Source: Cymbomonas tetramitiformis (Eukaryota; Chlorophyta; Pyramimonadophyceae; Pyramimonadales; Pyramimonadaceae). Taken from it: DNA of 64,000 nucleotides. The position numbers and the translations under genes are program-made. Location: NCBI GenBank assembly GCA_001247695.2, contig LGRX02034540.1, forward strand, positions 1-64,000, written 5' to 3'. The notes under the pieces were generated by a model. That model had not been told where the DNA came from and did not search any database. It saw only the letters and a program-made list of their open reading frames with translations. Below are positions 1-9,039 of the stretch, piece by piece; position 1 is the stretch's first letter, and each line of letters opens with the position of its first letter.

Positions 1-140
1 CCCACCGCAGCATATCCCTCGAGCCGGCACTTCCCACCGCAGCATATCCCTCGAGCGGGCAGTTTTCAAATCGAGATCTCCCTTAAGCTGGGGTGCTTGC
101 CGGCTCCCTCAAGTTGGGGTGCTTGCCGGCCCGCACGAAC
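1..140. repeat. Short tandem duplications at left edge
   Basis: A unit of about 32 bp beginning cccaccgcagcatatccctc occurs twice in tandem at 1-60. It is followed at 85-140 by two copies of a motif reading tggggtgcttgccgg. No coding potential is visible. This is probably a degenerate minisatellite. Confidence 0.7.
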
Positions 141-414
141 TTAGTTAGTACCGCGAGATGTCGGGGGTGCCGGCATGCGCGCGTTTAATTGGGACACGAC
201 AAGTGGCGCCCGCTCGCAGGAGGGACTGCACTTTGTGCCGATGGTGAGCTCACATGGCGGTCATGCGACTGAGCTTGCCCATCTCTGACGGTACGGTACC
301 CGATAGGAAGTTCCCTTCCAACCGCCTGCGCTCAAACAAGCTCCTCAGCCGCCCTTGAAGCATACCGCAGAGGCCCCTATAATGCATGTCTCACAAGCCC
401 CCTCTATGGGTACT

Positions 415-740
415 CTATGGAGCTCCCCTCAAGCCCGCATCAACCCGCTCCGCTCAAGCCCGCCTCATCCCGCTCCGCTCAAGCCCGCCTCTACCCGCTC
501 CGCCAAGCCCTCACCCCCGGCTCCCCCGGCTCCCTCAAGCCCGCTCCATCCGCCTCAAGCCTGCCTCACCCCTGCTCCTCAAGCCTGCCTCAACCTGCTC
601 CCCAAGCCTGCCTCAACCTGCGCCCCTCAATCCCCTCACCCTATCCCGGCTCCCTCAAGCCCGCCTCCCGGTCCCCCAAGCCCCCTCACCCTGCTCCCCT
701 CAAGCCCGCCTCCCCCCGCTCCGGGCCTTCTGAAGCAAAC
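415..740. repeat. Degenerate CT-rich minisatellite
   Basis: The motif ctcaagcccgcct and variants recur every 20-30 bp. All three plus-strand frames stay open and give Pro/Ala/Ser-rich translations of 115 to 254 residues. Simultaneously open frames of the same composition are what a stop-free repeat produces, so I do not call a gene here. Confidence 0.75.
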
Positions 741-922
741 CGGCAGCGAGATGCGCAAAGAGTGGAAACCTACAAGTCAAGTAGCTCAAGGTTGCCAAGC
801 TCGGATGGGATCGTTCCAGTCAAACCGGCGGCGAGATCCGCAGTATGTGCAAAGAGTGGAAACCTACAAGTCAAGTAGCTCAAGGTTGCCAAGCTCGGAT
901 GGGATCGTTCCAGTCAAACCGG
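737..922. repeat. 94-bp tandem duplication
   Basis: Two head-to-tail copies carry gagtggaaacctacaagtca followed by the same ccaagctcggatgggatcg stretch. The copies start near 760 and 854. They are nearly identical, so the duplication looks recent. Confidence 0.8.
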
Positions 923-2437
923 AGTTCTCAAAGTCCCTGCGCTCACACCACTCCGCGGCTTCAGAGGACGCTGAACATCGTCTTTCGGCCTTTCCACTGA
1001 GCCCCGTCCTCGTGAGTTTCCCTTCTCATTCTTGCAGCCAGAGGCTACTAACATGTTGCAGCCAGAGGCTAAGGCTACTAACAGCGCACCCAACAGAAGC
1101 TCACGGGCATAAAGGATGACTCCCACCTTAACCAACAAGAAATACAAAGAAAAAGCAAGGGCAGTCGCACCGCCAAATGCAGGAAACCGTCTTTATCAGG
1201 TGTCGCAATGACTATCGCTCAAAGAAGTCGAAGAGGGCATGTCAGGTGCACGGAGGCAGATAGATGGATGAAAGGAGCGCTATGTGCTTTTGAGCTATCC
1301 CGAGGAAGCAACAACAAAGGTGCAGTACTGCGCGAACCTCGCGATTTTCAAAGAAAGGCAGTAAAAGGGCGTAAGCAAAGAGTATAAGGAAAAATCAGGT
1401 AAACAAAGGGTGTGCGGAAAGAGCTACGCTGCCAGGCCTGCCACCAGCACTAGCAGGAAGCAGACGAGCACGGGTCCCCCATCAAGCAAGGCCTCAAGCA
1501 GCACTAAATAAGGGGCAGGCAGGGCTCTCTAGGAGCAGGAAGCAAGTTGGCGGGGCTCCGACACCAAACAGGTGGGGCTCCGCCGCCGCGCACTGGTGTG
1601 GCAGGAAGTGAGGAGGCAGGGCTCCGCCAAGCATGCTTCGGGGAACATCGCGAAGCGCACAAGCAGGGCTCCGTCGCTAAGCATGCTTTCCAACATCAGC
1701 AGGAAGCAGGCAGGCAGGGCTCCGCTCCAAGTTATGTTCTGTGCAGTAGGAAGCGGGCGAGAATGCTCAGCCGGCACGAATGCTTTCCCCAGGAGCAGCA
1801 GCGAGCGGGACGGATTTGGCTGCCATGAAAGCCTTTGTAAGCAGCAGAGAATTATTAGGGAGGGCTCAGCTGCCAGGTATGCATCTTTTAGCACGCGGGA
1901 AGGTAGCGGGGGCAGGGGGGCATACAAGGTGAGGCAATCGTCAGTTTCGGGGGACTCGAGGCAGGTCCGAAACTTGGCTGATTCCGAAATGCTCACCCCA
2001 GCCGACCGTATGAGCCCGGCAAGAAACACTACGGCCCTCGCAGAAACCATCCTCCATCGCATCCTCGCGGGCGGCGTGGTCGCTCTTCGCCCTGCGAACG
2101 CAACTGCACCTTGCCCGAAGGTACCTCTGCTCACTATGAGGCGGACGGACTAACCCTGCATTTCAGTCTAGACCTGAGCTCACAAACTAAGTCGCATTGA
2201 AGTGGCTTAGCTTCCTTGCGCAGCGTTGCTGAGAGATGCCAGAACGGTAATGCCTCGTGAGAACTGTGGCAGTGCGTCTTTCCCGTGCACCGTGACACAA
2301 GCGTGTCATAGGACGGAGGGTGACATATGGATATGAAGCGGAGTTGGATACAGCGAAGGCCGGTTTGTGTCCCCAAAATAATCCGCTCACTCTAGGGAAA
2401 GTCCAGTTCCTTCGGACACGAGAGCGCTCAGCAGCCT
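923..2437. other. Non-coding, repeat-derived stretch
   Basis: No gene is supported. Around 1440-1830 the words caggaagc and ggcagggctccgc recur irregularly, another decayed minisatellite. At 1036-1080 the word gcagccagaggct is duplicated. Open frames of up to 201 codons overlap on both strands and show no recognisable domain. Confidence 0.5.
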
Positions 2438-2797
2438 CTACAGCTTCAGAACAAAACGGAACATACGGCGGAATATTTCGCTGTCCAAAGAAAACAGCGC
2501 GTGAATATCCGGAAGACTTGCCTGCGGCCCTTCGTCGAGGTTGCGTATGAAGTCTCTTAGTAAGAGGTTAAGCGAGCTCCGTAAGGAATGTGGAAAAGCA
2601 GGGTTGGCCCTGGGCGTCAGTGTATATATTTTCAGGATTGTTTCAAAGGATAGGATGAAAAAGCGGAAATTCCAACGAGATACCCGCCCTCGGACAGCTG
2701 GGTGCGCCCCAGACCAAAACACGAGAAACAGAGAAACAAGGTAAGTGAGGCACTTGTGCAACGCGGGTGTAATAGGCGTGTGGGCTTCGACCTTCAC
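2438..2797 (-). CDS. Unknown 119-aa ORF, possible gene fragment
   Basis: I do not recognise this product. The last third (about residues 75-119, near 2440-2570) has mixed hydrophobic and charged composition of coding type, with a run ending EIFRRMFRFVLKL. The first part is hydrophobic and may be intron or random sequence. There is no ribosomal or splice evidence for the start. It could be one exon of a decayed transposase or host gene, or chance. No neighbour on the same strand supports it. Confidence 0.2.
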   Translation of the reverse strand: MKVEAHTPITPALHKCLTYLVSLFLVFWSGAHPAVRGRVSRWNFRFFILSFETILKIYTLTPRANPAFPHSLRSSLNLLLRDFIRNLDEGPQASLPDIHALFSLDSEIFRRMFRFVLKL

Positions 2798-3160
2798 GAG
2801 TCTTACTTGACGAAAATAAAAAGAATATATATTTTGGCCAAGAAGCGGGAGGGCTACATTTTCAGAGTTGGACTAAGATGTACAGGACCAAAGGAGATTC
2901 ATATAGAGCCTATTAAATCGTTCATGTTTCTTGCCCCAAAAAACAGGCAGTTCAGAACAGAGGGAGGGAGGATCGATTGCGATTGCGATTGATCGATTGC
3001 GCGCAGTGGGGATCGTGGCAATGGAGCTGCCTCGCGCGGAAAGGGTGTGCATTCGATGGAGCAGCGGCGACCAGACCGAGACGAGACGTTCCGAAGAAAA
3101 ACTGATGGTTTTCTGATCAGTGTAGTATGACAGGCAGTATGACTGTCATACGGAGCAGAT
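2798..3160. other. No gene seen
   Basis: This is intergenic sequence. It holds a small gattgcgattgcgattg run at 2974-3000 and a short inverted repeat (gtatgacaggcagtatgactgtcatac) at 3126-3152 that adjoins the terminal-repeat remnant to its right. Confidence 0.5.
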
Positions 3161-3164
3161 CTGA

Positions 3165-3330
3165 AAACTGAATGTTATGTGTCACAGTACAGCGAGCGGA
3201 GCGAGAGGTGCTGTGTCACATAACTACGGTTATGTGACACACCTGCCCTGCGGTACCCCCCTAACTACCCTAGCTAAACCAATAATCACAATTGAAATCA
3301 GCAAGAGCTAATCTGAGAAGGGTATTCTAG
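3165..3330 (-). repeat. Partial terminal repeat plus 3' region of gag element
   Basis: The palindromic core tgtcacataac...gttatgtgaca is at 3165-3240. It is followed at 3243-3327 by sequence matching 3655-3726 almost exactly (cctgccctgcggtaccccc onward). On the minus strand this reads as element 3' region followed by the start of an LTR, so it is a remnant of a second copy lying next to the complete one. Confidence 0.6.
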
Positions 3331-3484
3331 CACACTACAACACTACGCACTACAATATGAATGCGAAGAAATCATATCAGCCAATTGAGCTTGATACCTG
3401 CCACCGCAGAACGACAAAATTGAAAGCATCAAAAACTATCAACTCAACTCAAAAACGAAAGCACACTTGAGGGCGGGGGGAGGG

Positions 3485-3647
3485 AGTAAACTCCTTCTCA
3501 AACTATCAAAAACTTGTGAGGCCGAACTCAAGGTGAGTTCGAAACCTTATTCCTCCGCTACGGTCTGTCACATAACCTGAGTTATGTGACACAGCACCTC
3601 TCGTTCCACTCGCTGTCCTGTGACACATAACATCCCGTTATGTGACA
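3485..3647 (-). repeat. 3' LTR of element A
   Basis: This 163-bp repeat matches 4859-5021 with very few differences (one visible case is gtcctgtgac against gtcctgagac). Read on the minus strand it begins TGTCACATAAC and ends TTTACT. Its first 80 bases fold into a strong palindrome. Confidence 0.65.
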
Positions 3648-4007
3648 CACCTGCCCTGCGGTACCCCCCTAACTACCCTAGCTAAACCAATAATCACAAT
3701 TGAAATCAGCAAGAGCTAATCTGAGACAAAACAAAGATCCGAAGGCGTCCGATCACGCGAAGGCAAGACAATTCGAAGCATTCAACAATTGTGTCTCACG
3801 TAACAATCTGCACACGATTAGGACTTACTTGCCCTCTCTGATCAGCCTCATTAAGGCTCTCTCTCCATAATACACAAATTGTGTTACTCTACATCTCATT
3901 GGCGTTAAGCCACTTCCTTATGGCCATTAAGCCCTTCTCTTTTTCGGCGTTAAGCCTACTTCTCTAAGTGGCAATACGCCAATCTTTGCGATAACATTTC
4001 CTTTTGG

Positions 4008-4811
4008 TCAAAAGTTTCTCCCACCCTTTCCTTTTCCTTTCGCATTTTGCGGACAAGCTGGTGAGATATGGTAAGGTGACCCACATGTGAAACACAATCT
4101 ACCTTGAACATTCTCGCTCTGGCCAACATTGTTCGAGTAGTTGCGACCGGAGGCGCCCCTCCCTCCATAGGACTGTGTCGCCTTTGCGATCCTTTCTGCC
4201 ACTACTTTCCTACTCTTTTTCAGTCTCTTCTCCTGATCTTCAGTAACTACGACTGAGTCTCCCTCGAATTCCACTGCGACAGGCCAGCCATCGGTGAACG
4301 CAATATGAACCAATTGTGCCTGCTCTTCTGCCCAGGCCATTCCTTCTTCCAAAGCTGATGCTGCCTGCTTGAAATTTGTGAGCTCTTCTTCTGAAACTCT
4401 CCCTGCAAAACTTGGCTCTTCGATCGCCGCTTTAAGCGCGCGATTCACCTCAAAGAAAACGGAATCAGCCTTGTCTAAATTCTCAAACTGCCGTTTACAC
4501 GAAAGATCTTCGGGCCTTGAGCCCCCTGCCTTTGTGTGGACGAATCCCCCAGAGGTCCAGGACGCTGGCCGCTGCAAGCTGCGCTTCTGCGGCTTCTGAG
4601 ACACAGCCTGCAAAACTGCTTTTCCATCATTCGCTACCGATCTGCTTCTCTGTTCCTCTACCAGCGCTTTTAAGTGATCTTGAACATTCTTGTCAGTTTC
4701 GGACAAAACAGGGATCAACTGATCCAACTTCAGCTTGTACGACGCGTAAACGTCCGAAGCTTTGACCTTGACGATCTTTTCTTCTAACTCGGCGTCTGAA
4801 AAATCGTGCAT
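4008..4811 (-). CDS. Gag-like protein with CCHC zinc knuckle
   Basis: This 267-residue protein is the probable structural (nucleocapsid-type) protein of a retroelement. The N-terminal part is charged and predicted helical, starting MHDFSDAELEEKI. Near the C-terminus it has a CX2CX4HX4C zinc knuckle (CFTCGSPYHISPAC) and a Lys/Gly-rich tail, which are standard Gag nucleic-acid-binding features. It is clearly homologous along its length to the plus-strand ORF at 5174-5809 (shared LEDLSCKRQF and SGGFVH). The second protein lacks the knuckle. No start-codon evidence exists beyond the conserved N-terminus, which aligns with the paralogue and supports this ATG. Confidence 0.7.
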   Translation of the reverse strand: MHDFSDAELEEKIVKVKASDVYASYKLKLDQLIPVLSETDKNVQDHLKALVEEQRSRSVANDGKAVLQAVSQKPQKRSLQRPASWTSGGFVHTKAGGSRPEDLSCKRQFENLDKADSVFFEVNRALKAAIEEPSFAGRVSEEELTNFKQAASALEEGMAWAEEQAQLVHIAFTDGWPVAVEFEGDSVVVTEDQEKRLKKSRKVVAERIAKATQSYGGRGASGRNYSNNVGQSENVQGRLCFTCGSPYHISPACPQNAKGKGKGGRNF

Positions 4812-4858
4812 AATGGTCGAACGCTTAATATACCTCGTAAAATAAATTAACAGTAAAC

Positions 4859-5021
4859 AGTAAACTCCTTCTCAAACTATCAAAAACTTGTGAGGCCGAA
4901 CTCAAGGTGAGTTCGAAACCTTATTCCTCCGCTACGGTCTGTCACATAACCTGAGTTATGTGACACAGCACCTCTCGTTCCACTCGCTGTCCTGAGACAC
5001 ATAACATCCCGTTATGTGACA
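4859..5021 (-). repeat. 5' LTR of element A
   Basis: Direct copy of 3485-3647, located just upstream of the gag ORF on the minus strand. The segment 4940-5021 is also the start of the left LTR of element B, so the two elements share this palindromic core. Confidence 0.6.
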
Positions 5022-5116
5022 GACGGGAAAGAAGGTACCACTACGTGGTATAAGGTTTCGAACTCTGTGAGAGTTCGGCTCCGCAGTTTGATTTGGTTTC
5101 AAAGAAGGGTGTTTTT
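4940..5116 (+). repeat. Left LTR of element B
   Basis: Begins tgtcacataac, contains the palindromic core, and continues with gacgggaaagaaggtaccac to a gggtgttttt end. The outer 95 bases match 6639-6733 almost perfectly. The palindromic core is more diverged between the two copies. Confidence 0.6.
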
Positions 5117-5173
5117 GTGCAGTGGTTTGTTCCTTTTGCTCTAGAAGGAAAGTTTACTAATTTGTGGTAAAAT

Positions 5174-5809
5174 ATGGACGAGTTTTCTGATACGGAGTTA
5201 GGGGAGAAGATCGCGCTAGTAAAAGCGTCAGATCGTTACGCTTCGTATAAAGCGAAGCTCTCGGCCGAAGTCCCGGAATTATCCGAAAGTGACAGAGCGA
5301 TTCAGTCGTATCTTGCCACGTTAATTTGCGAACAACGCAGTAGAGCAGCAACGAGTTGTCGTAATGTTGACGCGATGTTGCAATCGGTGGTGGCGCAGCC
5401 CACTAGGAGAAAGCTCCAGCGCCCTGTCTCGTGGGCGTCAGGAGGATTTGTTCACTTGGGAGCAAGTGGTTCAAAGTTGGAAGATTTATCGTGCAAGCGT
5501 CAGTTTGATGTAGTGGATAAAGCCGACTCCTTTTTCTTCAAAGCAAAAGCAGAATTGGACTCGTTGTCGCAAGAAGGTTTTCCAGAAAACGGAGTGCGAG
5601 TTTTAGAAGAGGTGAACGCAAAATTGGAGGCGGCTATGAAATGGTCGGAGGACCAAGCGCAGATTTTCAGTATCGCTTTTCACTACGGGTGGCGAGTAGC
5701 GAATGAGTTTGAGGAGGAGCCGGTTGTTCAAACCGAGGAAGATCAACAACGCCTTAAAAAGGCGAAGAAAGTAGTGGCTGAAAGCCAAGCAAGGAAGGCG
5801 AAGCCTTAG
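5174..5809 (+). CDS. Gag-like protein without zinc knuckle
   Basis: This 211-residue protein is homologous to the Gag-like ORF at 4008-4811. Both begin M(D/H)(E/D)FSD(T/A)EL, share the SGGFVH and LEDLSCKRQF blocks and end in a Lys-rich segment. This copy stops about 55 residues earlier, so it lacks the CCHC knuckle. Whether that is a truncation or a functional short form cannot be told from one copy. The start is chosen because the N-terminus aligns with the paralogue and follows the LTR by about 57 bp. Confidence 0.65.
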   Translation: MDEFSDTELGEKIALVKASDRYASYKAKLSAEVPELSESDRAIQSYLATLICEQRSRAATSCRNVDAMLQSVVAQPTRRKLQRPVSWASGGFVHLGASGSKLEDLSCKRQFDVVDKADSFFFKAKAELDSLSQEGFPENGVRVLEEVNAKLEAAMKWSEDQAQIFSIAFHYGWRVANEFEEEPVVQTEEDQQRLKKAKKVVAESQARKAKP

Positions 5810-6556
5810 AAGCTTGCGTGAATCGAATGAAAGAGACTAGCTTCGAGCTGTCTTAGGATGATTTCAGAAGTTGGATTGTCGTTGTTAGAACAAGAAGCGT
5901 TAGTTGTTGCTAGACCGGGCTTCAAGCTTTGGTAAAATGGCTTAACGCCTGGTCGACTCGGCTTATCGCTGTGTTGAGTATTCTGGAATGAATGTTGTTG
6001 GCGTAATGCTAACTAGTGCGTAAGCAACGTAATCCCGAAGTTGTTATGGGCATATCGCCTTTGTGGTGCTCTGGCTTATCGCTAGTGTCAAGGTTTCGAA
6101 TGAAGAGGGCCTTATCGGCTTGCGGCATATCGTCGTTGAATGTGCGTTCGTGAGTTGCGTTCGTAGAATGTGTGTTCGTAGAATGTTCGTGAATTGCGTT
6201 CGTAGAATGTGCGTTCGTGAATTGGAACGGTAAGCAGGTTTCGTGCCGAATTTCAGCCGCACGTTCGTTTGAGATGTATTGAGTTCAATGTGTTTCGGAG
6301 CTTCGTTAGCTTGTGCGGGAATCCTTAGATGCTTACAGCCTCAGTGGAGTACTTGGAGGCAAGTGAATTCCTCATCTGCCAATGGTCTGTTGCTTTACGG
6401 CGTGGTTCAATTTAGCAGGTACATCTCGACGTGTTTCGTCGTTAGATTGCTCTTCAGATCTTTGTTTGTCTCCGAGATCCTAGTCTTGCTTGACAGCTGT
6501 GATTACTGGGTAGCTAGGGTAGCTAGGGTAGCTAGGGTGGTACTGCAGTGCATGTG
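5810..6556. other. Non-coding 3' region of element B
   Basis: No gene is supported. At 6148-6225 the word gttcgtagaatgtg(c/t)gttcgt(g/a) recurs four times. At 6508-6539 the 10-bp unit gtagctaggg recurs three times; it resembles a telomere motif only superficially. Confidence 0.5.
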
Positions 6557-6733
6557 TGTCACATAACTGAATGTTATGTGTCACAGTACAGCGAGCGGAG
6601 CGAGAGGTGCTGTGTCACATAACTACGGTTATGTGACAGACGGGAAAGAAGGTACCACTACGTGGTATAAGGTTTCGAACTCTGTGAGAGTTCGGCTCCG
6701 CAGTTTGATTTGGTTTCAAAGAAGGGTGTTTTT
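6557..6733 (+). repeat. Right LTR of element B
   Basis: 177-bp copy of 4940-5116. Its core reads gtgtcacataactacggttatgtgac, a near-perfect hairpin arm pair. Confidence 0.6.
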
Positions 6734-6854
6734 CCCACCCACCTCCCATGCTTGAGTTCTGCTTTGTTTTTGGTGATGGATTGATTGCTTTGGTGTTGCT
6801 CACATTTCAGAGTCTTGGATGGCATATAGTGCCTGAATTGGTTCATTGTTTATG

Positions 6855-6900
6855 AATCTTGAAATAATAATAATAAAACAATAATAATAATAAAACATTT
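6855..6900. repeat. AAT-type microsatellite
   Basis: Interrupted run of aat/aataaaa units directly upstream of the truncated DIRS element. Confidence 0.85.
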
Positions 6901-6945
6901 ACGCTAGCAAAGGGGACAAAGTCCTGAGAGTGCGGTATCCCTGCA

Positions 6946-8812
6946 AACGTGGACGACTTTGCTTTTGCTGTGAGGGCTCCTACTCTCACGGACCCCTCGG
7001 CTTTGGCTGTACTGTCCCGTATTATGCGGGACGTGCGGGAGGCAGGCTGGCTCGTGTATGAGCTCAAGTCTCAGCTGTTTTTCACACGGGCCCTTGTGCA
7101 TATTGGCATAGGCATAGACCTGGAGGGGGGGGTCTTGTTCGTGCATGAGAAGGCTCTGAGCAAGATCCGTGCTTGTGTGTCAGACTTGTTGAGGCTGTTT
7201 CATAGGTTGCCTCTGAGGCTTGTAGCCAAGTTTGCAGGCTTAGTTAATGCTCAGTGGTTTGTGCTAGGGGGTGTCACCAGACTGTATGCTAGGGCGGCTG
7301 CGGTACTCATAGCTGACACCCTGACTTGGGGCTCGTGGGCTTCTCATGTCCCGGGTACTGATGCTCTCCGGGCAGAGCTTGAGTTTTGGCTGACAGACGG
7401 CTTTCGTAGGCACCAGAGAGGCATTTGGGAGCCCAGGGGGGCGGGGCTCCAGCTGGAGACAGTCCATGCGGACACCTCTGAGGTGGCATGGGGTTCCTGG
7501 CTGGAGCAGTCCTTTGGGGGACCTGAGCTGCTTGGCCACAGTTATCTGACCATGTCAGACAGACTGAAGTCATCCACTCTCAGGGAGCTCAGGGGCATTT
7601 TTGACTCTCTCCGAGCATTTGATGTGGCTGGCAGGCTGAGAGGGAAGAGGGTGCTTGTCATTTGTGACAACCAGGCTGTGCATTTTGTCATTGAGTCTGG
7701 CAGCAGGCATCAGGAGCTTCAGGAGCTGGCTTTAGCGGTGCATGATTTCTGTGCTGACCACGGGGTGGTTTTGTCCTCCCTTTGGATGCCCAGGGAGTTT
7801 GAGGCCCGGGCTGATGCCCTGTCCAAGATCAGAGACCATGATGACTGGATGGTCAACCCGGCAATCTTTCGGTGGGCTGACCCATGGATTGCCGGGGGGT
7901 GGAGGCACACCCGGGACAGGTTTGCAACTGACAAGAATTGTCTTGTTTTTGACAGTGCAGGTGCCCCCTCCTTCAACAGTGCTTGGCACTGTCCAGGTAC
8001 GTCGGGGGTTGACACTTTCGGTCAGACGGATTGGCGGGAGCACGTCAACTGGTGCAACCCGCCTTTTCGGATGATCGGGAGGCTCCTGCTGTTTCTGCAG
8101 GCTGAGAGGGCTGCAGCCTCCATTGTGGCCCCGGTCTGGACTTTCCAGCCGTGGTGGGTCTTGCTGTGTCCCGACGGGGTTCACTTGGCAGACTGTGTGG
8201 TGCAGTGGACGGAGCTCCAGCCCTCTGCGGACACCTTCCTCCCTGGCCTCGGAAGGGCCAATGAGGGGGGGTGGGCCTGCCGGATTTTCGGGTCCTCCTC
8301 TTGCGGGTCTCCTTCGATGAGAGGGAGCCTGCAGGCCCCGGTCCCCGCTGTACCTTGGGGGGTTGCATGGCTTGTGACTGGGGTAGGGGTATGAGATGGG
8401 GGCTGCCTTTCATGCAGGCATCGTAGGCACTGGGGAGCAGTGGGCTGGGCTGCAGTTCTCCGTGACGGACCCGCTGGAGATGCAGCTGCGGGCAGACATG
8501 CTGTTGGCGGTGTCTGGCACCCGTGAGGCTAGCACCATGCGGGGCTACTCTCGGGTGTTCGTACGGTACCAGGCCTTCTGTCAGGACCGTGACCCGCCTA
8601 GGGTGCCTGTTCCTGCCGACTCGGTCACGGTGGCTATGTACTTGCAGTACATAGCCAATGCGGCCAGGACGTTCTCTGTGGTGAAGACCGCTTCGGCTAT
8701 GGTCTTCACTGCTCATGATTTGGCTCTGGTCCCGGCGGACCGGAAAGGGGTACCACCGGCGACGCCACCGGGTACTGCTGGAATGGGAAACTGCACCTCG
8801 GGCGAGCGCTCT
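6946..8812 (+). mobile_element. Truncated DIRS-type retrotransposon
   Basis: Two plus-strand ORFs carry the DIRS domain order: C-terminal part of RT, RNase H, Dam-like domain, then the N-terminal part of a tyrosine recombinase. The left break is exactly at the RT catalytic DD motif. The right break is at the LTR of the chromovirus starting at 8814. Inverted terminal repeats and the internal complementary region of intact DIRS elements are not seen. Confidence 0.75.
6949..8394 (+). CDS. DIRS Pol: RT end, RNase H, Dam-like domain
   Basis: The product would copy retrotransposon RNA into DNA and remove the RNA template. It is 5'-truncated: the first residues are the VDDF of RT motif C, so fingers and most of the palm are missing. 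Residues 20-110 fit the RT thumb/connection of DIRS elements. RNase H follows, with acidic residues at about 175 (HADTSE), 213 (STLREL), 240 (VICDNQA) and 289 (ARADALS). Residues 320-430 form a Dam-like methyltransferase domain with the NWCNPPF motif at 367-373, a known DIRS feature between RNase H and recombinase. The listed start is a GTG inside the motif and is not a real initiation codon. Neighbour 8396 continues the element. Confidence 0.85.
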   Translation: MDDFAFAVRAPTLTDPSALAVLSRIMRDVREAGWLVYELKSQLFFTRALVHIGIGIDLEGGVLFVHEKALSKIRACVSDLLRLFHRLPLRLVAKFAGLVNAQWFVLGGVTRLYARAAAVLIADTLTWGSWASHVPGTDALRAELEFWLTDGFRRHQRGIWEPRGAGLQLETVHADTSEVAWGSWLEQSFGGPELLGHSYLTMSDRLKSSTLRELRGIFDSLRAFDVAGRLRGKRVLVICDNQAVHFVIESGSRHQELQELALAVHDFCADHGVVLSSLWMPREFEARADALSKIRDHDDWMVNPAIFRWADPWIAGGWRHTRDRFATDKNCLVFDSAGAPSFNSAWHCPGTSGVDTFGQTDWREHVNWCNPPFRMIGRLLLFLQAERAAASIVAPVWTFQPWWVLLCPDGVHLADCVVQWTELQPSADTFLPGLGRANEGGWACRIFGSSSCGSPSMRGSLQAPVPAVPWGVAWLVTGVGV

Positions 8813-8813
8813 C

Positions 8814-8960
8814 TGGTCGCGACCAAGGGAGTCGCCTCCCCAGCTCCAGCTGCGGTAGTCAGCTCTGCTGTCGCGGTTACGCCCGGCCCTCGAGCAGAAA
8901 CCCTGTGCGGCACCAACTGCTTGCGCCCTCGCTTCCCGCCACCGCGGAAGGCTCCTGTCA
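8814..8960 (-). repeat. 3' LTR of the chromovirus
   Basis: 147 bp, TG...CA ends (plus strand tggtcgcgacca ... aggctcctgtca). It differs from 15937-16083 at one visible position (gcggttacg against gcggtcacg). It is short for an LTR, but the polypurine tract beside it supports the call. Confidence 0.7.
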
Positions 8961-8963
8961 CAA

Positions 8964-8976
8964 CTCCTTCCCTCTC
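8964..8976 (-). promoter_or_regulatory. Polypurine tract of the chromovirus
   Basis: On the minus strand this reads GAGAGGGAAGGAG, three bases before the TG of the LTR. That is the expected place for the plus-strand priming site of an LTR retrotransposon. Confidence 0.65.
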
Positions 8977-9039
8977 ATACTTTTAGAAGCTTCACAGAAA
9001 AGATGAGACTTCCTGCTGCAGAGCTGTCACTTATCAGGG

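Larger units (their letters stand above)
3485..5021 (-). mobile_element. Gag-only LTR-type element A
   Basis: Two direct repeats of 163 bp (3485-3647 and 4859-5021) bracket a minus-strand Gag-like ORF at 4008-4811. No protease, reverse transcriptase or integrase is visible between them, so the element would depend on enzymes supplied elsewhere (inference). The 5-bp flanks are gaggg on the left and gacgg on the right, four of five matching, which is only weak evidence for a target duplication. Its 5' LTR overlaps the left LTR of element B. Confidence 0.6.
4940..6733 (+). mobile_element. Gag-only LTR-type element B
   Basis: Direct repeats of 177 bp at 4940-5116 and 6557-6733 flank a plus-strand Gag-like ORF (5174-5809) and a 750-bp tail without a gene. 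The tail ends with ctagggtagctagggt repeats and ggtactgcag, matching the 3' region of element A in reverse orientation. This shows the two elements belong to one family. I find no matching target duplication. Confidence 0.6.
8396..8986 (+). pseudogene. DIRS tyrosine recombinase, N-terminal fragment
   Basis: DIRS elements integrate with a tyrosine recombinase rather than a DDE integrase. Residues 25-115 resemble the helical SAM-like N-terminal domain of that enzyme (blocks STMRGYSRVFVRYQAFC and VTVAMYLQYIAN). The catalytic domain with the Arg-His-Arg-Tyr residues is absent. From base 8814 the open frame runs into the LTR of the chromovirus, so about the last 57 codons are not recombinase. It starts two bases after the stop of the preceding ORF, which fits DIRS gene spacing. 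Confidence 0.7.

Noticed and set aside
355..1119. 254-aa Pro-rich protein
   Set aside because: Produced by a stop-free minisatellite; three overlapping frames are equally open.
6508..6539. Telomere-like gtagctaggg repeat
   Set aside because: Only three units, internal to a retroelement 3' region, and the mirror sequence occurs in element A.
3165..6733. One DIRS element with inverted terminal repeats joining the gag ORFs to the 6.9-kb RT
   Set aside because: The repeats pair as direct repeats around each gag ORF (163 bp and 177 bp), and nothing homologous flanks the DIRS fragment on its right.
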